Below, piece by piece: positions 1 through 44,420 of a DNA stretch of 64,000 nucleotides (position 1 is its first letter; each line of letters starts with the position of its first letter). A model generated the notes under the pieces. That model did no database searches, was not told the DNA's origin, and worked only from the letters and a program-made list of their open reading frames with translations. Origin of the DNA: Owenia fusiformis (Eukaryota; Annelida; Polychaeta; Sabellida; Oweniidae); assembly GCA_903813345.2 (NCBI GenBank), contig CAIIXF020000011.1:28080166-28144165 (forward strand), written 5' to 3'. Both the position numbers and the translations under genes were made by a program.

Positions 1-469
1 TTGTTAATTCATTAGCGTAGAAGAACTTTTGATATATTTGAATTAAGAAAAAATACTTTAGAAAATAAGCCTAATATTTTTCAAAAAGTGACAAGGTGGG
101 GATCTTATCAATAATATTTCAGATATATTTTCAAATATTTATATTTTCAATTTCAATTTATTGATACATTCAAGCATTATGTTTACAAATGTTATTAATA
201 ACAGGTGGCACCACATTTGATGCTTATACCCGTACATATAGTAATAAAATCATGTAGTGTATCATTAAGTTGTCAAGGAATCAAACGAGAATGAAATCAT
301 AAAAAATAAGTTGAAAAATAAAGGTTGAGGGGGATTCATGATGTTTTTTCTTTTCAAGTGAAGAAGTTGGATGATATCATTTTTATCACAGGGACTTTAC
401 ATAAGAAAAATCATATTGTTTTCACAAAAACATGTTCAGGCCCCAAAACGCCAAATACTAATTAGATAT

Positions 470-1135
470 TGAGCTATGACCTTGAAATGATCTTGATCCA
501 TAAACATTGACTTATAGATCTCTGGTCATTTTATCACTGGTCATTAAATAGGACTGTAGCCCCACATTTGCCAACTATTTAGATACTGACCTTGAAATGA
601 CCTTGACACCAGGTCACCTAATCATTGGTCACCAAAGGTCACAATTGTTCTCAATTGCCTTTAAACTCAAAATTGCGAGATATTGACCTTGGAAGTCACC
701 CTATCATGAGTCGCTAGGGGCCACAGCAGATACCAGGGCCTTAATACACCAAATACTTAGATACTGATATTTGACCTTGAAATAACCTTGACCTCAGGTC
801 ACACATTCATGATTCACAAAGGGTAACCTCAGCCCAAAAACGCCAAATATTTAGAGATTGATGACCTTGAAATGATCTTGACCTATAGACCTTGACCCTG
901 ATAACAGGTCACCTAATAATCGGTTGTCAAGGGTCAGAATTGTTCTCAATTGCCTTAAAACACCAAATTGCTAGATATTGACCTTGAAATTACCTACACC
1001 CATTCAGTTGATCTTTACCTCAGGTCACATAATCATCGGTTGTGAAGGGTCACACCATCGGCAAAATGTCTTAAAATGCCAACTATCCTAGATATTGATA
1101 TTTTAAACTTGAAATTACCCTGACTTTTGACCTAT
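470..1135 (+). repeat. Degenerate about 120-bp repeat rich in TGACCTTGA motifs
   Basis: Five to six diverged units contain tgaccttgaaatgaccttga, caggtcacctaatcat, aagggtcacaattgttctc and aattgccttaaaacacca. Each unit carries one to three AGGTCA half-sites, often in the extended form TCAAGGTCA (as TGACCTTGA). Confidence 0.8.
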
Positions 1136-1689
1136 GTTGAATACACATTTTATGAACAAAACATAGTACGAAGTTGAAAACTGATCTTTTTGAAATGAAA
1201 TTGCTGCTAATGTTTCAAAACTAAGGTATCTTTATTGCAAAAGTACTATTCAAATTGAATAAACCAAAAGAGATAGACTTAAATTATCTAATCATTCATC
1301 AGATTTAGTAAAATTATAACTCTTAAGTAAATGTTGCAATGAATGCTCACACATATCTTGTTGTATATCAATCTAGTGCAACTGCTACAGGTATCACTCT
1401 GACACGTATCTGTGAACAAATCAAACTTCTTTGATGTTGATGTAATGCAAATTGGTATCTTTTAATATGACGTCCGTAAGATAAACCATCAATACTAGGA
1501 TTGTCAAAACTTGCATTAATAAAATCAATTCCCGTCTCATCACTGTCACACCCATTACTACAAGATGATGCCTCTAACATCACTGTCTGCAAGCTATAAA
1601 CTAAGTGATGCACTATATGCTCGTAATACTTTTTTATTCAAAATCAAAAGTCAATGATACTTTTCCTATTTTACCTATTAAATGATTTT

Positions 1690-2025
1690 TACATATCCGA
1701 ATAACCATTATATACGTTTTTGACAAAGTAAATAATTGTAGGGCTCACACAAGGATCAACTTTTTTGAAGACTTTTTCGTACTGGTGTAGACTCTCCTGC
1801 TTGCGAAGCAAGGGCGATGAATTGAGATTTTTCAGTCGAAACAAGAAAAGAAACATATAATTGTTTTTTCTTCAACAAATAAAAAATAAAATTGAGTTTT
1901 ACCTTCGTATTTTTTCAAAACATCACTTAATATGAAAATGCTATGAACAAAGTTGATCCTTGTGTGAGCCCTATAATTATTTACTTTGTCAAAAACTAAT
2001 GAAATGGTTATTGGTATATTTAAAA
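1690..2025. mobile_element. Foldback MITE
   Basis: Left arm has gtttttgacaaagtaaataa then ttgtagggctcacacaagga; the right arm is the inverse (tccttgtgtgagccctataa, then ttatttactttgtcaaaaac). The pairing extends more weakly outward (ccgaataaccatt/aatggttattgg). No ORF. Confidence 0.85.
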
Positions 2026-3105
2026 AACACTGACTATATAAAATAGGAATAATATCCTTGACAACAGTAACTTTTTAATTGAAATCGTATTTTAAGGTCA
2101 TAAATATCCAATTTTTTACCATAATTGTTTTTCACAAAATTACCACATCCGAATGGACTATCATTACACATCAATATCAAATTTGCATCTTATTTTGTAT
2201 ACTTACAAGTATTATTTAAAAAAATGTATATTTTTCAAACTCATCTTTTTGACGGTCGCACCTTGGTGCAAGCCGTTTAGCCCTTTCGTGTCACTATTTT
2301 GACTGCAGACAAGTAAAAATGAATAGATAATAGATCAATCTAAAATGACTATGGGTCAATTCATAGTAAGCTACCACAACATAGGTTTAGCCTAACTAAG
2401 CCACTTAGAAAGCAATTTGGCACATACTAAAGAACATTCTATCGCTGCAAATTCAGTTTTGGATTCTGACCAGACGTTGAATCTCCCCAGGGGCGAAACG
2501 GCGGATTCCGGAGGAGTATTCATGGTATATTTATGCCCAGTCGTGTTTATGTATGAAAAAATAACATTTTTCTCATGAGCCAGGCTAGTGTATCTTCCCT
2601 TTGTGAAAATTTTATCCAGATTCATTCTGTAGTTATTGAGATATTAATTATTTAGTCCAGGCATATCATTTTTGAAAAATAAGTCAGAAGCGTGGGATAT
2701 ATTTGCTGAAATAAGTCAGAGTGCAGAAGGTTAACAAATGCACATGAAGTTCAGAAATAATTTTTGTGGAAAGATTGCATGTTTTTTAAATACACCCACA
2801 TGTTTCAAACCTTTTTTATTTATTTTTTGTATTTATTCTGTCCCACTTAAATGATGATCTTTTTTAAATTATCACAACTTTTTTAGTTGGAAAATGCAGT
2901 TAAACTTAATGAGAAGGATGATTTCCGTATTCCGTATATCTTCAGTTTGGTAGACCTCCCAGTTCTAAGTACTATAATTAGATACTTCATTCAGAATGGA
3001 TCTTTTTTTTAATTTGATAAAGTTATGAACCATCTAAAATGGGCAGTTGATTTTGGGGTTGGCTGACGAAACCTAAAAATGGGACTCTATGACATCTCGG
3101 CGGAT

Positions 3106-4315
3106 GTAGAAAGTAGCCTAATAGAGGCATATTTACGCCTTGGATCTCCTACTGAGGATGTTCTTTCCCCAGAATCTTCAAGTTGGCAGATCTCCCAGTT
3201 CCTAATAAGCACTAATTATTACTTTTTATTACTTCCTACTTCTTTTACTCTCACTTGTTACTTTTTAGCTCACACAGTGAGCCTATGGGATCGACCAGGC
3301 GTCCGTCCGTCCGTTGGTCCATCTGTTGGTCCGTCCGTCAACATTGGCCGCACAAATTAAAACTGCTATTCTGATTGAGTCATATCCACATTCATTTTAT
3401 CCATATCCATATTTGAACTATCAACGCCATTTCCCATGTTCGCCCGGTTTCCGAGATATTGCTGATTTTGACGTCAAAAAGTCCAATTTTCTGTAAATAC
3501 TAGACACTTTGTTGAAGTTGAACTTTCAAATAACTTGTAGTAGTTGCTTTATATGCAACTTATGTTCTCTGAAGATTTCAAAGCTCTTGAAATTACAGTT
3601 TTTGGTCTTTGCTCCATAAAATTTGACAAAAAGTAGGACTGTCATTTTCAGGGAACTTTCTCATGTATAAAGTCAATCAGCATTGGCTGCACAAATTAGT
3701 AGAAAATGGCCTAATAGAAGCACATTTACGCCTTGGAACTCCTGCTTAGGATGTACTTTCCCCAGAATCTTCAAGTTGGCAGATCTCCCAGTTCCTAATA
3801 AGCACTAATTATTACTTTTTATTACTTCCTACTTCTTTTACTCTCACTTGTTACTTTTTGGATCACACAGTGAGCCTATGGGATCGACCAGGCGTCCGTC
3901 CGTCTGTTGGTCCGTCCGTCCATCAACATTGGCCGCACAAATTAACACTGCTATTCGGATCGAGTCATATCCACATTCATTTTATGCATATCCATAATGC
4001 CTATTTGGCCTATCGTTGCCATTTCCCAAGTTCGCCTGGTTTCCGAGAAATTGCTGATTTTGACGTCAAAAAGTCAAATTTTCTATAAATACTAGACCTT
4101 TTGTTGAAGTAAAGCTTTCAAATAACTTGTAGTAGTTGCTGTATATGCTACTTATGCTCTCTGAAGATTTCAAATCTCTTGAAATTACAGTTTTTGGTGT
4201 TTTCTCCATAAAATTTGACAAAAAGTAGGACTTTGTCATTTTCAGGGAACTTTCTCATGTGTAAAGTCAATCATCATTGGCTGCACAAAACACTGTGTGA
4301 GCACAGGACCATGTT
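3106..4315 (+). mobile_element. Pearl-like element, family C, tandemly duplicated with flank
   Basis: Two copies 593 bp apart. Each has AGCTCACACAGTGAGC or a variant (hairpin) followed by ctatgggatcgaccaggc and a (CCGT)n stretch (3300-3340, 3893-3930), then cattttgacgtcaaaaagtc-like core. The final end aacactgtgtgagcacagg (about 4289) contains CACTGTGTGA, the inverted complement of the 5' TCACACAGTG. The duplicated unit includes about 165 bp upstream of the hairpin. Frames rich in SVGPSV here come from the CCGT repeat and are not genes. Confidence 0.7.
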
Positions 4316-5521
4316 TTTTAACTTCCTACTTCTTATTTCCTATTTCCTTCTACTTCCTATTTCAATGATAGATGGAAATGTTTGTCTTACTTATATTATC
4401 CTTTATATAAGCATTCAATGCTGCTAGATAGTTTTCGCATTTTACCAGCAGGGTTCTTACCAGAACATTTTAGACAACATATTTTTCACATGATACTGAT
4501 TATACTGATTAAATAATCATTAGGGTGAATAGCTTTTTATTCTCTCCACAAGCTTTAAGTTGGTAGACCTCCCCAGTTCCATATTGATCAAGGTATTATA
4601 GTTTTTACATTTTTTTGATTGCTATTAATTTGTACTTTTAAACTCCCTTCCCTAAATATCAGGAATTTCTTCAGCTTGTCATCTCCATTTTCACAACTAC
4701 CCACCCTTGCCTAAAAATTCAAAATTAATCACCTTCTGTTTTATGGTGGTTTATATGTAACTTACACTTAAAAGTAACTTTTGAAACAAACCCTCTTCTG
4801 AAAAGCTTGACTCACTTGATTCACAAATATGAATTCACTTTTTAAGTTTTGTGTGCTAGCACCTTATGGACATAGAACGCTCAAGAAGAACTGCTGAATT
4901 TTTATTCAATTACAGAACAGTTGTCAGTTGATTTTAATTGATGTGCCGATGGTTTATTGGCATATTAATCTGTGATAGAAGTAATGCTGAATTAAAATAT
5001 CTCAAGAAAAATATGATTTTATCGAACCGATGGGTGATATTGTGATCACTTTGTCTGCTGGGTGAGGGGTGTCCCAATGAATCTATACTATGCATTTCCA
5101 GGTGAACCAATAGACTATTTGTTATATGGCATATTTGTTATATGTTAGATGGCAGCACTTATGTCACTAGCGTATCTAGGGGTTGGTGCAGGCAGCGTAC
5201 ATGCGCCCCCTCTTAAATATTTCAAAAAAATAATATGTGTTATAGTTAGAATTTCTCATAAATAACCAGGAAATACATAGCTTACGCTCAACATTCATTC
5301 CATGCTGCCTTATTTTGGCCATTTTATCTTACGCATGAAAGTGTTTAAGAGGAAACTTGTGTTTCAAAATTTCAGTTAATAAAATATGTGATCTATCATG
5401 CTTAGCTACATGTAAACAATTAATGGCACAATATTACATGTATATTATGTGTGGTTCATATACCATCCTTATGGGCAAGGCAGAGTTTCTAAATCCATTA
5501 AAACTTGAGGTCAAGTTAATA

Positions 5522-5858
5522 TTATTTTTCTGATTTCAATTCAATGTAACCTGCCCTGAATTCTGCCATTGGGGCATCATTAACAATACCATAATGAGGC
5601 TGTAACCTGGCCTTGACCTTGTCCATCCATACTGTCAGCTTTGGTCTGTTTCTCCCCTACATCATAACCTGTTGGGAGAAACTGAGATATCTCTGAGATA
5701 CATTGTACATCAGCAATTGTGATGTCATCACCAGCCAGATATGTCATGTCCTTCAGCCATATTGTGTCCAGCTGGTTCAACATATTCTCCAAATCCTCCT
5801 TGGCCTTCAGGACATCTTCCTTCTTGAACTTTTTTCCTTGGAGAAGCTCTCCAACATA
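5522..5858 (-). CDS. GSTT: GSTT exon 4: C-terminal helical domain, frameshifted
   Basis: Acceptor ttcttacag on the minus strand. It encodes YVGELLQGKKFKKEDVLKAK, EDLENMLNQLDTIWLKDMTY and LAGDDITIADVQCISEIS. After TGYDVG the frame breaks at GGGG; one base less continues RPKLTVWMDKVKARL, as in other theta GSTs, to a TAA at 5524-5522. As read, translation stops at about 5580. Confidence 0.9.
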
Positions 5859-8527
5859 CTGTAAGAATATGGAATGTCATCGTTTCAATACATTAAGTTA
5901 ATATTTTTCATAGCAGATTTTTATTTATGATAAATAGGATTATTTGGGTAACGTTTGAAATACCCATTGATCTTTATATAGAATTCAGTGAGCCTGTCAC
6001 ACTTTAATTTTTAGTCATAGTTTTACAGTGAATATTTGTAACTGCACATAATTGTTCTTGTCTACTACTACTGTATCCTTGGTCCAAGGGTATTTCACTT
6101 CTTTCAATGAATTTAAGCATTTATGAAGTCAAAAAGTGACAATGCAAACATTATTTACAATGTGGAAAAATAGCAGTACATGCTCAGTATGGTTCAATAA
6201 CAAGTTATTAATGAGGTCAGTAAAATGTTTCGAACTGTAGTCCCAACTAATGGCATTGTAGATCATCCTTGGACCAAGGGAATTTCTCTTATTTCCATGA
6301 ATAGAAGCATAAATGACATCCTTTGAATTAGGATGCTACTACTTCTAAGCACTACATGACTAATTTAATACAAGAAACAATCAGGGGGCCATTAACAAGA
6401 AGCTTTGTGAAGTTAAGAATTCGTAAAGTCTGTTGTTCTCTTACTGTGATGTCACTATGTCCATGGTTACAACAATTGATTTACGAATTCATAGCTTTAC
6501 GAAGTTTCTGTTAATGACCCCCAGGTGGTCCAATATTGCAACAGAATGCAAACTTTTGAGTTCAGTGCCGCTCTGATAGATTCAATATCAAAATATACCT
6601 CCTGCCAAACATATCCAACAATACATCTTCTCATATCAGGTCCATGCCAAGCCAGGTACATGTTCACTAGTAATCTCTCCTTTCTACCTCTGGGGTACCA
6701 ATGCTCTGGAACTCCTTCTACCTCTGCCAGAAATTGTAGGGCTGCAGAGCTGGAGTTCGAAATAGCACATGAGGTGTTATGATATTTATGACCAGGAGCA
6801 TTGGCAGAGTACTGACTTGAGTCCCAAAGAACATTAAACATTTTTTGAAGTTTTAGGCTTAACCCTGTTGATCTGGTTCACTCTAAGTATTGGTGTAAAA
6901 TCGTTGCTTCGAATTATATCCTATAATAATATTTTAAGGAACAATTTTTTTGAAAGTTGATAATTGTTGATTTGCACTCAGATCCCCAGCATCAAGTATC
7001 AAGGGGGTTATTAACAGAAACTTTATATCGTTAAGAAATTCTAAATCAATTGTTGCAACCATAGATATGATGATGTCAAAGTAAGAGAACAAGTGGCCTG
7101 AAAATTATTAACTTTTACAAAGTTTTATTTAGGGACCCCTGGTTCTTATCTGGAAATCTGCAAACTATTATTTCATGCATCATTGAAAATAGGTTGCATA
7201 TTTAAAGTCAAACTATGAAATTTTACCGAATATTCTAGGCTTGTATCAGTGTTTCTAAATCTCATTTTTTAAGTTAAAATCTAGGTCAAATCTAATCTGG
7301 AGTCTTTTAACTACTGTATGTATTTTACTGAACTGTTATGTAAATCACTACGTTAAAGGCACATGTTAATAAAATACAGTACATACCTTTCTATTATATT
7401 TGGAAAACCTTCCACTTCCAAGGTTGGTATACGTTTAAGTGGGTTTAGTCTGGAATATTCCTCACTTTTATCTGCAAAACATAATTGAAATGTTGCAAAC
7501 GATTGCAGTTTAAATGTGCGAGATAAACAAACCAAACAATTAATTTTTAATAAGCTTTTTTTCTAAATGTCTGTCACTCCAGAAATTCCAGGAAATTGGC
7601 ATCCGTAGTGTATTTAAACCATTCTCATAAATTATTATAATGATTTTTCTCTCAGTAAGTTTCACATTAAATGATTTAAGGTGGCCTTACTGCTGCTTAT
7701 TTTTTCGTGAAGCCACTCAGTAAAATTACGATTTCTCTGCACCCTGATGTCCAATCAACATCATTCGAGTATCTATGTGTTCCTGACACGTTTGGGCATT
7801 TGGTAATGACAACGTCTACCCAATGTTTGCACGCAAAATTGACGTAATTCATGACTGAAATCGGGAAGACAAAAATATGTGATATTCTTTCAGAATTGTT
7901 TATAATAACTGTTTACAAAAATGTTCCCGAGACACAAATCCATTAAGGTAAGGTTTGTTTTAAAGTTGAAAAGCCCAAATAAGACAATACAAACCCAGAT
8001 AAAACCAGGAAGACTACAGATTTCATGTAATGATTAACGTTCATGTAAACAAGTAAAGTACATATAATCCCCATATAAAACACTGGCTACATGACATGTA
8101 ATACATGTTCAAACTGAAATATAGAAAATACAGCAGCATAGCATTTGCTTCCGTGTTCTGTTTGCCCCTATACCTGCTTAATAAGGCAATGTAAATTCCC
8201 GATTTCAGTCATGAATTACATCAATTTCATGTGCACACTTTGGGTAGACGTTGTTATTCCTGAATGCCCAAACGTGTCAGGAACACATAGATACTTGAAT
8301 GATCTAGATTGGACATCAGGTAGCGGAGAAATCGTAATTTTACTGAGTGGCTTCACGAAAAAATAAAAAGGCTATATGGCTCGTTAATCATGAACATTTA
8401 ACTTACAATCTGCCTTTGAAAAACTCCAGTATTTAAAGTCAAAAGGAATATTGCATGCCCTTAGCATCAAGGCTACAGCTCTAGTTGCATTAGATAGATA
8501 GTCTCCATGTAGCTTGATACCTGCCAT
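5522..8527 (-). CDS. GSTT: Theta-class glutathione S-transferase gene, 4 exons, one apparent frameshift
   Basis: GSTT enzymes conjugate glutathione to electrophiles in the cytosol. Exons on the minus strand are 8527-8407, 7471-7387, 6749-6599 and 5858-5522, all with GT-AG borders and phases that fit. Hallmarks: N-terminal YLSNATRAV with the theta catalytic Ser (residue 12), NPLKRIPTLEV with the cis-Pro (56), NIIES (Glu68-Ser69) for glutathione binding, WYPRGRKERLLVNMYLAWH typical of theta, and the N-capping ITIAD. Length would be 230 residues, normal for the class. An extra base in GGGG (plus-strand CCCC 5654-5657) breaks the frame after residue 187: as read, it gives 24 wrong residues and a stop. 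With one base fewer, the frame continues to TAA at 5522. It may be an assembly error, an allele or an early pseudogene. Confidence 0.93.
5859..6598 (-). other. GSTT intron 3 with MITE
   Basis: Contains MITE copy M1 at 6384-6522. Sequence near 6061-6110 and 6262-6310 shares atcctTGGaccaagggaatt-like motifs, an old direct repeat. Confidence 0.6.
6384..6522. mobile_element. MITE family M, copy M1
   Basis: Inverted ends gggggccattaacaagaagc and ctgttaatgaccccc, with inner gaattcgtaaagtc / ttacgaattcat; the middle has tgatgtcactatgtccatgg. 139 bp, no ORF, lies in a GST intron. Confidence 0.9.
6599..6749 (-). CDS. GSTT: GSTT exon 3: domain linker and alpha-4
   Basis: Acceptor gaactccag and donor gtatat (non-optimal but GT) on the minus strand. 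It encodes SAALQFLAEVEGVPEHWYPR, GRKERLLVNMYLAWHGPDMR and RCIVGYVWQE. Human GSTT1 has VPDYWYPQDLQARARVDEYL here, the same pattern. Frame 0 at the 3' end. Confidence 0.93.
7003..7140. mobile_element. MITE family M, copy M2 (diverged)
   Basis: Starts gggggttattaacagaaact; the middle atcaattgttgcaaccatag is followed by atgatgatgtca as in M1/M3/M4. The right end (agttttatttagggacccc) is diverged. Lies in GST intron 2. Confidence 0.8.
7387..7471 (-). CDS. GSTT: GSTT exon 2: glutathione-binding NPLK..P and ES motifs
   Basis: Acceptor tgttttgcag and donor gtatgt on the minus strand. It encodes KSEEYSRLNPLKRIPTLEVE then GFPNIIE, with the last Ser codon split AG|C. NPLK-x-x-P is the theta signature around the cis-proline. 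Confidence 0.93.
7695..8368. mobile_element. 674-bp foldback element in GSTT intron 1
   Basis: Arms of about 170 bp (7697-7867, 8196-8366) are inverted copies. The outer ends read ttttttcgtgaagccactca and tgagtggcttcacgaaaaaa; the inner ends read catgactgaaatcgggaa and ttcccgatttcagtcatg. Arms differ at several positions, so it is not very recent. The right end lies about 40 bp from GST exon 1's donor. Confidence 0.9.
8407..8527 (-). CDS. GSTT: GSTT exon 1: start and catalytic serine
   Basis: ATG at 8527-8525 begins MAGIKLHGDYLSNATRAVAL; the exon ends with donor gtaagt. It includes IPFDFKYWSFSKAD, equivalent to the beta2 region of GSTT1. This ATG is chosen because the protein starts at the usual place before beta-strand 1. 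Promoter elements were not identified. Confidence 0.92.
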
Positions 8528-42726
<34,199 letters not shown>

Positions 42727-43421
42727 GGCAAGTCTACCCTGTCACCCCTCCCAACATGGACACTCCCTCTATTTACATGGCATTGAAAATTAGATATAAC
42801 CAGGAACGAGGGGTGGCAGGGTAGGTTTAGTTAAGGATTATAAATAATGGACACTTCCAATGATACAATGTTTCATTCAATCATGAACATTATTTTATGG
42901 ATAAACCCATAAAAGGACTTGAATGAAGCGCCATGCAGGAATTAGCGCAAAATACTTGAAGAGGATATGAACGTGAAATCCATTGTCAGATATAATATAA
43001 TATTCTATCACTTCTCGCAACATTTCCTGACTTGCCAAAACTGAGGCGATGTATACCATGGGAGTAGCAAGGCACGAAGCAACTGCCTTAGCAAAATTAC
43101 ACAGAAAAATATATTCAGACTATATTTGCAACTGAAACTCAAACAGTAGCATCGTATGCTCTTTATCTTATCTTTCCGGAGCCTATTTTGATTTATTTAC
43201 ATGTAATTATATTTGCCTTGGCCATTTACTGACCCTGTATACCATGGTGAATGAAACTTCAGCACATCAAATTGCAATATTTAAGTTACAGATTTACATT
43301 TGAATTTTTAGTTTTTATTAGGAGTATTTTTTGTTAAAGTTAGGCTAAGTTGTTCTGCATGATTTACAGTATTTCACTTCCTGATTTTTGCATCTAAAAT
43401 TTGGGGACCAATTAAGCTACT

Positions 43422-43561
43422 GGGGGCCATTAATAGAAACTTTGTAAAGTTAAGAATTCGTAAAGTCAATCGTTCTCTAACTGTGATGTCAATATATCCA
43501 TGGTTACAACAATTCATTTACGAATTCATAACTTTTTTTGAAGTTTCTGTTAATGATTCCC
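43422..43561. mobile_element. MITE family M, copy M4
   Basis: Starts gggggccattaatagaaact and ends aagtttctgttaatgattccc as inverted repeats; the middle has the family motif gatgtcaatatatccatgg then ttacaacaatt. About 140 bp, no ORF. Confidence 0.85.
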
Positions 43562-44149
43562 TGACAAGGAAGCACGTCAAAATATCAGTCTGCACCAAAC
43601 CACAGATGGAGTTTATTCAATGACTCCTTTGTCCAACATAAAGGCAACACTAAACATAACATGTATATCCTAGATTTGCTTGATCTGGATTTTAAAAGGT
43701 GATGTCATCTCACAACCCCTATATAACTTTCTTAAATGTTTTTACATGCAGCTAACTTTGTTGCTGGATGTATATTGATGTATTGACGTGAATTCTGTAA
43801 CAGAGATGTGAATTAGTTCTCTACTATATATGAGATTTGAAGATTCAACAACATGTTACCTCAAGCCCTTCAGGTTCCTTAAATCAAATATCATGGCTAG
43901 CTATCTATTGAGATACCTACACAGCTAATCTCCTACAGTATCATACGGTACTGTACAATACCGTAAACTAGCACCATACGGTATCGTGAACACTGTACGA
44001 CACCATTCTCAAGCGTTACCATATGGTGCCATACTCTTAATGTAATGTACAGTATCGTGATTTCAGAGCGCAGATTGGGGGTGTACTATTAAGCTTTTAC
44101 ATTATTATTAAACAGAGAGAAGTCTTTATAGACAGCTCATTTTGCAAAC

Positions 44150-44420
44150 TCTCATTGCCTATCTCTTTATTTGCTTCAAATATGTTTTACTCAGAATAGT
44201 TCTCATGAAGTCTAGTGACCAGAGTAGAGATTTCAAAATCCAGCTCAAATCTTCTGACGCCTTCTCATTTGATTCGAGCTTTTTCCTCAAATGTGTTTTC
44301 ATGAAGAATGTATGTTGGCCTGGACTGAGATTTCAAAATCCAACTCAAATCTTCTTATGCTTTCTTATTCGATTCAAACACTTTATCCTCAGATGTGTGT
44401 TCATGAAGTTTGTTGGCCAG
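44150..44420 (+). repeat. About 100-bp tandem repeat, nearly three copies
   Basis: Marked by catgaag at 44204, 44300 and 44402 and by gagatttcaaaatccagctc / caactcaaatcttct segments. Units are diverged. Confidence 0.7.

Larger units (their letters stand above)
1..5521. other. Left flank without recognised genes
   Basis: Contains the AGGTCA-rich repeat (470-1135), a foldback MITE (1690-2025) and a duplicated family C pearl segment (3106-4315). 2040-3100 and 4320-5520 hold nothing I recognise. I specifically looked for upstream RSK exons (glycine loop LGQGSFGKV, FLRGGDLFTRL) and found none. A polyadenylation site for the minus-strand GST gene is expected just below 5522, but no clear hexamer was seen. 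Confidence 0.6.

Noticed and set aside
3079-4088. Frames with SVGPSVGPSV-like runs (also at 30279-30483, 51050-51232)
   Set aside because: Translation of (CCGT)n microsatellites in pearl-like elements; no conserved domain.
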